This document shows positions 26,780 to 34,871 of a DNA stretch of 46,871 bases, in pieces. Where the stretch lies: NCBI GenBank assembly GCA_017305925.1, contig JAFKJW010000187.1:1-46871 (forward strand), written 5' to 3'. The stretch's first letter is position 1, and each line of letters opens with the position of its first letter. The notes beneath the pieces were generated by a model. It made no database searches. It was given only the letters and a program-made list of their open reading frames with translations, and had not been told where the DNA came from. This DNA is from Hyphomicrobiales bacterium. GTDB lineage: Bacteria > Pseudomonadota > Alphaproteobacteria > Rhizobiales > Rhizobiaceae. The position numbers and the translations under genes were made by a program.

Positions 26780-27826
26780 ATGACTGAAACGCCTTCGGCA
26801 GGGACCGAGCCCTCCCTTTCCGTATCGACGGCGAGGAAGGGTGCTGCCCGCTCGCTCATCGCGCTCGCGCGACCGGCCGGCGGGACCAACGGCGTCCTCG
26901 CGATCATGATCCTTGTGTTGTGCGCAGGTTTCGCGGCGTTCCTGCCGCATGGCTCCATCGGGCCCGGCACATTGCAGTCGATGATGTTCCAGCTTCCCGA
27001 ACTGGCATTGCTGTCGCTGGCGATGAGCGTGGCGATCCTCTCCGGCGGACTGAACCTCGCGATCATCGCCACGGCGAACGCGACCGCCCTGCTGATGGCC
27101 GTGGTCGTGCATGCGCTTGCGCCGGCCGACGGCGGGACCGGCGGCACGCTCCTCGCCGTCCTCGTGGCGATGGGGGCGGGACTGTGCCTCGCCGTGGCGA
27201 TCGGGGCGGTCACGGGCCTGCTCATCGCCTCGCTCGGCCTCAATCCGCTTCTGGTCACGCTCGGCACCATGTCCCTGATCGGCGGGCTCTCGGTAACGCT
27301 GACGCGAGGCGGGGTGATATCCGGCTTTCCGGAAATGCTGCTTGCCCTCGGCAATACGTCCTTCTTCTACGTCCCGGTTTCGTTCGTGTTGCTGCTTGTC
27401 GTCTTCGGCCTCGTCGCCGCTCTTCTGTCGCGCACCGCGTTCGGGATCTCGGTCCGGATGCTCGGCTCCAATCCCGAGGCAACGAAATTCTCCGGCGTCT
27501 CGGAGGTGCGCGCCCTCGTCGGGGTCTATGTCCTGTCGAGCGTGCTGTGCTGGAGCGCCGGCCTCGTCATGATGGCGCGCTTCAACTCGGCGTCGGCCGG
27601 CTATGCCGGTTCCTATCTTCTGATCACGATCCTCGCCGCCGTGCTGGGCGGGCTCAATCCTTACGGCGGCTTCGGAAAGATCGGCGGGCTTCTGCTGGGC
27701 CTGGTGCTCTTGCAGTTGATCTCCACCGGCTTCACCCTGCTGGGGCTCGACCAGCATGTGACCAACGTGATTTGGGGCGTGATGTTGCTGGTCGTGATGT
27801 CGGCCCGCAAGATGATGTCGAATTAG
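26780..27826 (+). CDS. CUT2 ABC sugar transporter permease (RbsC type), second copy
   Basis: A 348-residue permease with a hydrophilic N-terminal tail of about 35 residues and then the same layout as its upstream partner: LSLAMSVAILSGGLNLAIIATANATAL, GLNPLLVTLGTMSLIGGLS, FGISVRMLGSNPEATKFSG and AAVLGGLNPYGGFGKIGGLLLG. The two copies are clearly diverged rather than a recent duplication. It ends the rightward CUT2 operon; I see no strong terminator right after it. Confidence 0.87.
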   Translation: MTETPSAGTEPSLSVSTARKGAARSLIALARPAGGTNGVLAIMILVLCAGFAAFLPHGSIGPGTLQSMMFQLPELALLSLAMSVAILSGGLNLAIIATANATALLMAVVVHALAPADGGTGGTLLAVLVAMGAGLCLAVAIGAVTGLLIASLGLNPLLVTLGTMSLIGGLSVTLTRGGVISGFPEMLLALGNTSFFYVPVSFVLLLVVFGLVAALLSRTAFGISVRMLGSNPEATKFSGVSEVRALVGVYVLSSVLCWSAGLVMMARFNSASAGYAGSYLLITILAAVLGGLNPYGGFGKIGGLLLGLVLLQLISTGFTLLGLDQHVTNVIWGVMLLVVMSARKMMSN

Positions 27827-27970
27827 CGTTCGGCATTCGACAGGCCGGAACCCAGCGTGTTGACGTCGCCCGTGCAAGCCCGTCGCTTCAAGTCACCTCC
27901 CGTCGATTCCAGCCTGATCGGAACAAACGCGGACGGATGGCAGTTGGGAAGCCTGGAAGGAAATCCAGCC

Positions 27971-28465
27971 ATGCCAGACCCTCGCGAGCCAAATCCCGAC
28001 CACGTCGTACCGATCCCCGGGCAGGAACCGAGGCCGATCAACGAGCCAGAGCCGGATCGGCTGCCGGACGAAGAACCCAACCCCAACCCCGACGAGACGC
28101 GCGAGCCGCCAATGCGCGCCGAGGGTGGCCCGCCTCGGCCCGAACCTGATCCATTGCCGCCGGCGCCTCCGGGACCGCTGCCCGGGCCCGGTCCGGAGCC
28201 TATGCCGACAAGGAGAAGACGGTTCCCGGGCAACGAGTCCGCTCGGCTTCGGATCGGCGGTCTTTTTGTTATTTCGGACATTGCCGCAGGGAGAGCCAGC
28301 CCTAACTCATACCTATCGACAGTAGATGAACAGGGCGCTGTCGGCTGTGAGCGAAAATCGTGCTTCCGCCCCAGTGACGAGGGAGGGAGCGTTGACGGGC
28401 TCTTTCGGACTTCCCAACCAGATCGCGTATCCGGGCGAGATAAGGCTCCTGAAAAAGGTCTTTGA
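27971..28465 (+). CDS. Proline/glutamate-rich small protein of unknown function
   Basis: The ATG at 27971 follows GGAAGGAAATCC and opens a highly charged, proline-rich, disordered segment: MPDPREPNPDHVVPIPGQEP, continuing with repeated NEP/PEP/PNP units up to about residue 75. Rhizobiales carry short proteins of this sort, but I know no function. The frame stays open to 28465 (164 codons). The part after about 28210 loses the composition of the first half and finally overlaps the next gene by 74 bases in another frame. The true protein may be shorter, with a frameshift or an ill-defined end. Treat the first 80 residues as the reliable part. Confidence 0.5.
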   Translation: MPDPREPNPDHVVPIPGQEPRPINEPEPDRLPDEEPNPNPDETREPPMRAEGGPPRPEPDPLPPAPPGPLPGPGPEPMPTRRRRFPGNESARLRIGGLFVISDIAAGRASPNSYLSTVDEQGAVGCERKSCFRPSDEGGSVDGLFRTSQPDRVSGRDKAPEKGL

Positions 28466-28616
28466 TCGTTTTTGTGAGGATCATCGGATCGAGGGCGGTG
28501 GTCGCGACGCCGAGGAGATTGCACGGGCAATCATGTCGCTCTTTCGTGCCGGCGTTTTCGACGAGGTGGAGCTGAGGGAAAGTCTCGAGGAGTTCCAAAG
28601 GCGACGCACCGGGTGA
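28392..28616 (+). CDS. Small conserved hypothetical protein
   Basis: A 74-residue protein beginning at TTG 28392, just after GGGAGGGAG (28381-28389). An in-frame ATG at 28326 exists but has no ribosome site. The product reads MTGSFGLPNQIAYPGEIRLL followed by a compact helical domain (FDRFCEDH, then EEIARAIMSLFRAGVFDEVELRESLEEFQ). It resembles a short hypothetical family seen in rhizobial genomes; no catalytic motif is visible. The TTG start is a reading based on the ribosome site. Confidence 0.6.
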   Translation: MTGSFGLPNQIAYPGEIRLLKKVFDRFCEDHRIEGGGRDAEEIARAIMSLFRAGVFDEVELRESLEEFQRRRTG

Positions 28617-28704
28617 GGCTATTTGCTATGAGCAGCGCCGGCGGCCACGCGTCGCCATTGGAACGATAACGGGTGGAAAGGGTTTCCCGGCCGGAAGCAG
28701 TCAA

Positions 28705-28863
28705 ATGCGCAACAAGAAGATCGCAATCGCAATCGCAGCCGGTATCGCCGCCGGCGCTTCCGTGGGCACCGCGACAGACAATATCGGCATGGGCGTCGGC
28801 ATTGGCCTGGCGCTCGGCATTGCGTTCGGCTCGGCGTGGAAGGCGTGGGACGGGCGCGAATAG
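28705..28863 (+). CDS. Small glycine-zipper membrane protein
   Basis: A 52-residue reading frame: MRNKKIAIAIAAGIAAGASV, then GTATDNIGMGVGIGLALGIAFGS and WKAWDGRE. The alternating glycines and alanines over two hydrophobic stretches are characteristic of glycine-zipper membrane helices. GGAAG precedes the ATG. Similar tiny proteins occur in many bacteria and some are bacteriocin- or toxin-like, but nothing here proves a function. It stands alone between the small conserved gene and the DUF982 gene. Confidence 0.6.
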   Translation: MRNKKIAIAIAAGIAAGASVGTATDNIGMGVGIGLALGIAFGSAWKAWDGRE

Positions 28864-29013
28864 CATATCGCCCTCTTGAAGGGCTTGCTCCGAAATCTAA
28901 ATCTTCCTGCGGCGGTGCAGTCTTGGCTGGCCGCCACCTCTTCAATTCGCAGCAGTCGGGAGCGCGGTGCTGGTCGCCGTGTTCGCGATGATTGATCAGG
29001 GAGAACGGATCCG

Positions 29014-29307
29014 ATGAGCTACTTTCAGTCACCGGTCGCCGTCATGGTGGGTCTCGGCGCCAAGCGCGAGGTCTGCTCGTTGCGGGACATGCACGAGTTT
29101 CTGATGGACTGGCCGCCGTCAAGGCGAGGGCCTGTCTACAACACCGCTGTCCGCGCATGTGAGGCGGCCAGGATCGGGCATCTGACGGTCGAACAGGCCC
29201 GGCGCGCCTTTGTCGAATTCGCCAGGATCAGCCGTATTCTCTGGCCGGAAATGGATGCGGCGATAGCGGACGCGGCTCTTTGCAAGGCGTCCTATCGGTA
29301 TGTCTGA
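29014..29307 (+). CDS. DUF982 domain protein
   Basis: A 97-residue protein matching the DUF982 pattern: PVAVMVGLGAKREVCSLRDM, then FLMDWPPSRRGPVYNTAVRAC and LTVEQARRAFVEFARISRI. The WP..RGP.Y..A core is the family hallmark. These proteins are nearly confined to Rhizobiales, often in many copies, and have no established function. It is followed by a strong convergent terminator and then the MarR gene on the other strand. Confidence 0.8.
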   Translation: MSYFQSPVAVMVGLGAKREVCSLRDMHEFLMDWPPSRRGPVYNTAVRACEAARIGHLTVEQARRAFVEFARISRILWPEMDAAIADAALCKASYRYV

Positions 29308-29352
29308 CGTGGCGAGCGCGGTCTAAATCTGGTTCGCTCGCCAGGAGGAACA

Positions 29353-29381
29353 AAGCCGGAGCCGGGCAACGGCTCCGGCTT
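29353..29381. terminator. Convergent terminator between DUF982 and marR genes
   Basis: AAGCCGGAGCC (29353-29363), a 7-base loop and GGCTCCGGCTT (29371-29381) form a perfect 11-bp stem. The A/T ends give a short T-run on both strands. It sits between two convergent genes. Confidence 0.7.
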
Positions 29382-29437
29382 GGCCTGCGAGAATGCAGGA
29401 GAAGCCTGAATGACTGCCTTGCTCGCCGGACATCCGC

Positions 29438-29923
29438 CTATTCTGCCTTGGCGTCCTGGCTATCAGACCGCGAAAGAAGGTTCAGTTCGGAGCGTAGACG
29501 ATCCGGATCTGACAGCACCGTTTCGAGTGCCGCATGAACATTTCTCCAGATTGGCAAAGCCTTCTCCAGAAGCGACCGGCCTTTCGGCGTCAGCCGCAGC
29601 AGTCGTGAGCGCTTGTCCGTCGGGTCCGTTGTCGTCTCGATGAGGCCACGGCGCTCCAGCGGCTTTAGATTGGCGGTCAAGGTCGTCCTGTCCATTGCAA
29701 GCAGCGTGGCCACGCTGCCGAGGTTTGGCGGCTTTGGCCGGTTGAGCGACATGAGCAGGGAGAACTGCCCGCTCGTGATGTCGGCGGGCTTCAGCGCTAC
29801 ATCGAAGCGGCGCGCGAGAGCACGCGCTGCCCTTTGCGCATGCAGGCAAAGGCAGGCGTCACGTACCAGAAGGGTGGTCTCGAAGGTCAGGCTGGCAGGA
29901 GCGTGCATCTGAAAGGTTGACAT
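29438..29923 (-). CDS. MarR family transcriptional regulator
   Basis: A 161-residue winged-helix regulator. The N-terminal helices carry CLCLHAQRAARALARRFD, the recognition region is SGQFSLLMSL...NLGSVATLLAMDRTTLTANLKPLERRGLI, and the wing contains DPTDKRSRLLRLTPKGRSLL, whose DxRxxxLxLTxxG pattern is the MarR signature. Cysteines at the N-terminus (DACLCLH) could serve in redox sensing, as in some MarR/OhrR proteins; that is speculative. The gene is divergent from a VOC protein gene across an 18-bp perfect palindrome, most likely its own operator. Confidence 0.88.
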   Translation of the reverse strand: MSTFQMHAPASLTFETTLLVRDACLCLHAQRAARALARRFDVALKPADITSGQFSLLMSLNRPKPPNLGSVATLLAMDRTTLTANLKPLERRGLIETTTDPTDKRSRLLRLTPKGRSLLEKALPIWRNVHAALETVLSDPDRLRSELNLLSRSDSQDAKAE

Positions 29924-29935
29924 CCATGGGGCAAT

Positions 29936-29953
29936 TACGTTGATATCAACGTA
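29936..29953. promoter_or_regulatory. Perfect 18-bp palindrome, MarR-type operator
   Basis: TACGTTGATATCAACGTA reads the same on both strands without any gap. It begins 13 bases upstream of the MarR start and is about 109 bases upstream of the VOC gene. Size, symmetry and place fit a MarR dimer site that represses both genes. Confidence 0.72.
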
Positions 29954-30061
29954 GATGCGAAGGCGTCAATCCGGCGTTCGGCTGGTAGACGACCGCTCCG
30001 GCGTGTCCGGTAGGTCGATCTCACCGGATGCACGCCGCCCCCGTCGGAAGAGGAGATGACC

Positions 30062-30508
30062 ATGAAGATCGTGACGAGCCTCAGCTTTCAGGGCCAGTGC
30101 CGGGAGGCGTTCGAGTTCTATGCCAGGGTCCTCGGCGGAAAGATCACCGCCGCCATGCCCTACGGCGACGGTCCCCCCGACATGCCTATCACCGACGAGA
30201 AGTACAAGACCTGGCTGATGCATTGCTGGCTCGAGGTTGGAGACCAGGCGCTGATGGGCGCCGACATGGACGTCCAGTGGGCCAAGAACGTCGACAAGCC
30301 GAAGAACGGCTTCGACGTTACCCTGCATACCGAGGATAAAGCCGAGGGCCAGCGCTGGTTCGATCAACTGTCCGAGGGCGGCAAGGCGGTCATGCCATTC
30401 GGCGAGACGTTCTGGTCGCCCGGTTTCGGGTCCCTGATCGACAGGTTCGGCGTGCCGTGGATGATCAACGTCATTCCATCGGCCGACTGGAAGCCGCAGC
30501 AGGGCTGA
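30062..30508 (+). CDS. VOC/PhnB-like (glyoxalase-fold) protein
   Basis: A 148-residue protein of the PhnB/3-demethylubiquinone-methyltransferase-like branch of the vicinal oxygen chelate superfamily. Motifs: SFQGQCREAFEFYARVLGGKI, ALMGADM, a two-repeat glyoxalase-like fold, and the ending FGSLIDRFGVPWMINV, which is nearly universal in this branch. The biochemical role of such proteins is rarely known. ATG 30062 was taken because GAAGAGGAG lies 7-15 bases upstream. It is probably controlled by the divergent MarR regulator. Confidence 0.82.
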   Translation: MKIVTSLSFQGQCREAFEFYARVLGGKITAAMPYGDGPPDMPITDEKYKTWLMHCWLEVGDQALMGADMDVQWAKNVDKPKNGFDVTLHTEDKAEGQRWFDQLSEGGKAVMPFGETFWSPGFGSLIDRFGVPWMINVIPSADWKPQQG

Positions 30509-30553
30509 TTCCGCCAGGGACGGCGATTGAGGAAACGGTATCGGCACGACGGC

Positions 30554-30578
30554 GGTGATGCGTCCTCGGCGCATCACC
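30554..30578 (+). terminator. Hairpin after VOC gene
   Basis: GGTGATGCG (30554-30562), loop TCCTCGG, CGCATCACC (30570-30578): a perfect 9-bp stem, followed by AAATT. It lies 46 bases past the VOC stop and before the next gene, consistent with termination or attenuation. Confidence 0.5.
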
Positions 30579-30636
30579 AAATTCCCGGCGCCGAATGACA
30601 TTGGGCGTAAAGATCGTCTGAAGGAGAAGGTCCCAA

Positions 30637-31167
30637 ATGGCGAAGCTCGTCTTTGCATTGAACCAGTCGCTGGACGGCTATGTCGACCACATGGCGTTCG
30701 CACCCGATTCCGTGCTGTTTCGTCATTTCGTCGACGATGTGCGCGGCCTGGCCGGCAGCGTGTATGGCCGTCGCATGTACGAGGTGATGCGATACTGGGA
30801 CGAGGATCATCCCGAGTGGGACGAGGCGGAGCGTGACTATGCGGCGGCTTGGCGGGGCCAACCGAAATGGGTGGTGTCGCGCTCGTTGGAGTCGGTCGGC
30901 CCGAACGCCACCCTTGTCGCGGATGATGTCGAGGCTACGATACGCGGCCTGAAAGCCCGGCTCGACGGAGTGCTCGAGGTTTGCGGGCCGCAGTTGGCGG
31001 GAAGCCTGACCGACCTGGGCCTTGTCGACGAGTATCGACTGTATATCCATCCCGTCGTGCTCGGAGGCGGCAAGCCGTTTTTCGCCGGCCCGCGGTCTCC
31101 GCTTCGCCTCATTGCGAGCGATCGCATCGGCGAGGACGTGATCAGGTTGACGTACGTTCCGGCATAG
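30637..31167 (+). CDS. Dihydrofolate reductase-like (RibD C-terminal domain) protein
   Basis: A 176-residue protein of the RibD_C/DHFR-fold family: KLVFALNQSLDGYVD at the start (S.DG), GSVYGRRMYEVM, KWVVSRSL, VCGPQLAGSLTDLGLVDEYRLYIHPVVLGGGKPFF. The VCGP.LA..L...GLVDE.....PV.LG.G..LF pattern is the family signature. The proteins are probably NADPH-dependent reductases of unknown substrate. AAGGAGAAGG gives a strong ribosome site. It lies on the same strand as the VOC gene, separated by a hairpin, and is often seen near such genes. Confidence 0.83.
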   Translation: MAKLVFALNQSLDGYVDHMAFAPDSVLFRHFVDDVRGLAGSVYGRRMYEVMRYWDEDHPEWDEAERDYAAAWRGQPKWVVSRSLESVGPNATLVADDVEATIRGLKARLDGVLEVCGPQLAGSLTDLGLVDEYRLYIHPVVLGGGKPFFAGPRSPLRLIASDRIGEDVIRLTYVPA

Positions 31168-31314
31168 CCATGGGAAGCGAATGAGAGCGAGACCTTCTTC
31201 GATCCGCTCATCCAGTCCAGCACGGCTCATCGCGCTTTCGCGGACTGCCCCTTGCAAAGCATCGGTGGTTCGGACCAGATTGTCCTCACCTTGACCATCG
31301 GGAGGGGCCGGTCC

Positions 31315-32283
31315 ATGCGTCGTTTCGGTTGGCTGCTGGTCTTCGCCGTCCTTTGCGCGCTCGCAGCCCTGCTCTGGTTCGCGACCCGCCCGCCCCCGCT
31401 GGTGCTCCAGGGCGAGGTTTCCGCCAGCCGCATCGACATCAGCGCGCGCGTCGCAGGTCGCGTCACGAAACTGCATGCCGATGTCGGCCAGACGGTCGAG
31501 GCCGGTGCGGTCGTCGTGGAGCTGGAGAGCCCGCAACTGGACGCTGCCCGCCTTGCCGCCGAGGCCGCCGTCGGCGTCGCCCGCGCCGATCTCGCGCGCA
31601 TCGGCAGCACGCGCCCCGAGACGATCGAGGCCCGCACGGCCGAGCTGGCCGCCGCCGATGCCGACGTCAAACTGTATCAGGATATCTACGACCGCCAGAT
31701 CCAGCTCGTCCGCAGCGGCTCGACCGCGCAGGCGCGCGTCGACGAGGCGACCCGCAACCTCGAGGCGGCGATCCGCAAGCGCGAGGCGGGCGCGGCGGCT
31801 CTTCGGCTTGCCACGGAAGGTGCAAGCCCCGAAGAGCGGGCGCTGGCCGCAGCCCAGGTCAAGCAGGCGGAAGCCGGCCTGGCACAGCGCGAAGCGGACA
31901 TTGCCGAACTGACCGTGCACGCGCCGGTGGGCGGCCAGGTGACGACCCGGGTCGCGGAAGTCGGCGGCAATTACGGCGCGGGCGCGCCGCTTCTGTCGCT
32001 GGTCGACCTCGCCCGTCCCTGGTTCACCTTCAACCTGCGCGAGGATCTGCTGGCCGGCCTGAAGGTCGGAGACACGTTCAGGGTCGATATTCCGGCGCTC
32101 AGCCGGGAAGGCGTCGAGGTCCGCGTCACTGTGATCAACGTCCAGGGGCAATATGCGACCTGGCGGGCGACACGGGCGACCGGCGGCTTCGATCTCAGGA
32201 CATTCGAGGTGCGCGCCGAACCCGTCGATCCCGTCGAGGGGCTGCGACCGGGCATGAGCGTGATCGCGCAATGGAATAGATAG
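31315..32283 (+). CDS. HlyD-family membrane fusion protein
   Basis: A 322-residue periplasmic adaptor with one N-terminal membrane helix (GWLLVFAVLCALAALLWF). The lipoyl half-motif ISARVAGRVTKLHADVGQTVEAG is followed by a long alpha-helical hairpin (about residues 75-190) rich in alanine and glutamate, then the second half LTVHAPVGGQVTTRVAEVGG and the beta-barrel domain. It links an inner-membrane exporter to an outer-membrane TolC-like channel. ATG 31315 follows GGGAGGGG; the longer frame would hide the membrane helix. Two ABC-2 permease genes follow without a gap. Confidence 0.86.
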   Translation: MRRFGWLLVFAVLCALAALLWFATRPPPLVLQGEVSASRIDISARVAGRVTKLHADVGQTVEAGAVVVELESPQLDAARLAAEAAVGVARADLARIGSTRPETIEARTAELAAADADVKLYQDIYDRQIQLVRSGSTAQARVDEATRNLEAAIRKREAGAAALRLATEGASPEERALAAAQVKQAEAGLAQREADIAELTVHAPVGGQVTTRVAEVGGNYGAGAPLLSLVDLARPWFTFNLREDLLAGLKVGDTFRVDIPALSREGVEVRVTVINVQGQYATWRATRATGGFDLRTFEVRAEPVDPVEGLRPGMSVIAQWNR

Positions 32284-33492
32284 ATGCGGCGCAGACGCGA
32301 CCTGCGTTTCGGCTTCGCGCTGGTCTTCCGGCGGGAGGTGGGCTGGCTGCGGCGCCGGCCGCTGCTGCTGACGATGACCACGGCGATCCCGCTCGCCGTC
32401 ATGGCGCTGCTGACGCTGCTCTTCAGCCAGGGGCTGGCGACACGCCTGCCGGTCGCCGTGCTCGACCTCGACCGTTCCGACCTGTCCCGCAGCATCGTCC
32501 GCACGGTCGACGCGACGCCCGACACCCGCGTCGCCGAATATGTCGCCGACATGGCCGAGGGCCGCCGGCTGATCCTGTCCGGTGGCGTTCATGGCCTGCT
32601 CTACCTGCCGAGGAACCTCGAGCGCGACATGCAGGCCGGCCGCCAGCCCGAGGCGGTGTTCTTCTACAACGCGCAGACGATGACGGCGGGGAACCTGACG
32701 CTGCGTGGCGTCAACGCCGCGATGGGGACGGTTTCGGCCGGCATTCGCCTTTCGCTGCGCACCGCTCAAGGGACGCCGATGGAGGAAGCCAGCGCCTCGG
32801 TACAGCCAGTTCCGGTGCAGCTTGCCCCGCTGTTCAACCCGACGCTCGACTATGTGTTCTTCCTGCTAGCCGCCCTGCTGCCCAGCGTGCTCCAGATCAT
32901 CGTCACGACCACCGCCGCCTATTCGGTCGGGCTCGACGTCGAGACGCCGCACCGGCTGCGCATCCTGCGCCGCCTCGGCGGCGGCCTCATGCCGGCCATC
33001 GCCGGCAAGATGCTGCCCTACACGATTCTTTTCCTGATCATCCTCGGCCTCGCGGACACCGTATTGTTCGGGTTGCTCGGCCTGCCCCTGCAGGGAAGCC
33101 GGCTGCTGCTCGTCGCCGGCGCAGTGCTGTTCGTCATGGCCTGCCAGTTGGCCGGCGGTCTGCTCGCCCTGCTGCTGACGCCGATGGCGAGCGCGGTCAG
33201 CATCGCCACGCTCGTCACCGCCCCCGCCTTCGGCTTCATGGGGATAGGCTTTCCCCGCTTCGGCATGAACCTGTTTTCGCAATGGTGGGGCGCGCTCCTG
33301 CCGGGAACCTGGTTCCTGACGCTGAGGATAGATCAGACGATCCGCGGCGCGCCGCTCGACCTGTCGCTCAGGCCGCTCCTGATTCTGGCCGCCTTCGTCA
33401 TCGTGCTGTCCCTCCTCGTCGTCCTGCGGTTGGAGGGACTACGCCGCCGTGCCGAAGCACCGGCGCGCCGGCTGGCGGAGGCGGTCGCATGA
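32284..33492 (+). CDS. ABC-2 type permease (YhhJ-like), first copy
   Basis: A 402-residue membrane protein of the ABC-2 exporter family. One helix near residues 25-45 is followed by a large periplasmic domain (LPVAVLDLDRSDLSRSIVRT, then a YLPRNLERDM segment), then five or six helices from about residue 195. VAVLDLDRSDLSR is a family landmark shared with its partner. The ATG comes directly after the HlyD stop, and the end overlaps the next gene by four bases. It should form a heterodimeric export channel with the next gene product, normally powered by a separate ATPase that is not encoded here. Confidence 0.85.
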   Translation: MRRRRDLRFGFALVFRREVGWLRRRPLLLTMTTAIPLAVMALLTLLFSQGLATRLPVAVLDLDRSDLSRSIVRTVDATPDTRVAEYVADMAEGRRLILSGGVHGLLYLPRNLERDMQAGRQPEAVFFYNAQTMTAGNLTLRGVNAAMGTVSAGIRLSLRTAQGTPMEEASASVQPVPVQLAPLFNPTLDYVFFLLAALLPSVLQIIVTTTAAYSVGLDVETPHRLRILRRLGGGLMPAIAGKMLPYTILFLIILGLADTVLFGLLGLPLQGSRLLLVAGAVLFVMACQLAGGLLALLLTPMASAVSIATLVTAPAFGFMGIGFPRFGMNLFSQWWGALLPGTWFLTLRIDQTIRGAPLDLSLRPLLILAAFVIVLSLLVVLRLEGLRRRAEAPARRLAEAVA

Positions 33493-34643
33493 ACGGGATT
33501 GCGGCGGTCTTCCGAAACGAGCTGCGCCGCATCCTGACGCTGCGCCCGGTCTTTTCCGTCATGGTGCTGGCGCTCGCCGTTTACGCGCTGCTCTATCCGC
33601 AGCCCTATCGCGGCGAGGCGCTGCGGCGTACGCCCATCGCCGTCGTGGACCAGGACCAGACCGTGGCGAGCCGCGACCTCGTGCGCCGGCTCGACGCCTC
33701 GCCCGACGTCGCCGTCGCGTCGGCGCTGCCCGATTTTCCAGCCGCGCGGCGCGCTGTCTTCGCGCGGGAGGTTTCGGGCGTCCTCGTCGTGCCGGAAGGC
33801 TTCGAGCGCGAACTGTTGCGTGGCATGGCCTCACCTCTCGCACTCTATGCCGACGCCAGCTACTTCCTGATCTACCAGCGCGTGGCGCTCGGCGTCTCGA
33901 GCGTCGCGCGCACGGTCGGCGCGGAGGTCGAGGCGCGCCGGCTGGTCGGTCTCGGCGTCGATCCGACCATCGCGACGGCGGCGGTCGACCCGCTGCGGTT
34001 CACCGCGATCCCGCTCTTCAACCCGCAAGAGGGTTATGGCAGCTATGTGCTGCCCGCCGCCTTCGTGCTGATATTGCAGCAGACGCTGCTGATCGGCGTC
34101 GGCCTGCTCGGCACGCTGCCGGGCGCGGCCGGCGTGCGGTGCGCTGACGACGGAACGGCTATGGCCGGACCTTTCGCCACGGTGGCGGGCAAGCTGCTCG
34201 CCTATCTGGCGCTCGAAGGCGTGCTTGCGCCGCTCTATCTCGTCGTGCTGCCGTTCCTCTACGGAATCCCCCGGCTGGGCGGCCTGCTGCCGACGCTGCT
34301 GTTCACGGTGCCTTTCATAGTGGCGACAGGCGCGCTCGGCCTCGTCGTCGCCGCCGTCTTCCGCAAGCCGCTTGACGTGCAACTGGTGATGGCGGCGGTC
34401 GGCCTGCCCTTTTTCTTCCTGTCCGGCTTCGCCTGGCCGTTCGAGGCCATGCCGCCGGTCGCCCGCTGGCTGGCCGCGCCCGTGCCGAGCACCGCCGCCA
34501 TCGACGGCTTCGTCGCGCTCGGCCAGCTCGGGGCAAGCCTGTGGGACGTGCGCGGCCATGTCTTCACGCTGCTCACGCTCTCCGCCGTCTATGCCGCAGG
34601 CGCCGTGCTGCTGGAGGCAAGGGCACAACGCGCGCAGGTATAG
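33489..34643 (+). CDS. ABC-2 type permease (YhhJ-like), second copy
   Basis: A 384-residue paralogue of the preceding permease: a helix at the start (PVFSVMVLALAVYALLYPQP), the periplasmic segment TPIAVVDQDQTVASRDLVRRL, VPEGFERELLRGM, and a C-terminal membrane domain with PFFFLSGFAWPFEAMPPVARW, which is typical of ABC-2 exporters. The ATGA overlap with the upstream gene defines the start at 33489. It is the last gene of the operon. The substrate is unknown; relatives are proposed to export drugs or lipids. Confidence 0.85.
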   Translation: MNGIAAVFRNELRRILTLRPVFSVMVLALAVYALLYPQPYRGEALRRTPIAVVDQDQTVASRDLVRRLDASPDVAVASALPDFPAARRAVFAREVSGVLVVPEGFERELLRGMASPLALYADASYFLIYQRVALGVSSVARTVGAEVEARRLVGLGVDPTIATAAVDPLRFTAIPLFNPQEGYGSYVLPAAFVLILQQTLLIGVGLLGTLPGAAGVRCADDGTAMAGPFATVAGKLLAYLALEGVLAPLYLVVLPFLYGIPRLGGLLPTLLFTVPFIVATGALGLVVAAVFRKPLDVQLVMAAVGLPFFFLSGFAWPFEAMPPVARWLAAPVPSTAAIDGFVALGQLGASLWDVRGHVFTLLTLSAVYAAGAVLLEARAQRAQV

Positions 34644-34871
34644 GCCTTGCCAATTTCGGGCCTTCGAGCGGGAGGTGACGGCAGGGCGCATCCGGGTCTC
34701 GAAGATGCCGGCGTGCTTATCCAGCCTGCGAGAGCAGTTGGGCTCGATCGTCCATCTCCGCTTCAGATTGCGGTACCGGCCAAGCTGAAGCGCTGAGGCA
34801 TTGCGATGCGGCTGGTCCTCGAGACCGCGGGACCTCTCTCGGACGCGGTGGAACCGCCTGCGGCGGCCCCT

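Noticed and set aside
25724-27877. Long minus-strand frame opposite the two CUT2 permeases
   Set aside because: Low-complexity His/Arg/Gln-rich translation, as expected from the reverse strand of membrane-protein genes.
30574-32769. Long minus-strand frame over the DHFR-like and HlyD genes
   Set aside because: Spans two unrelated plus-strand genes with strong motifs; no own signals.
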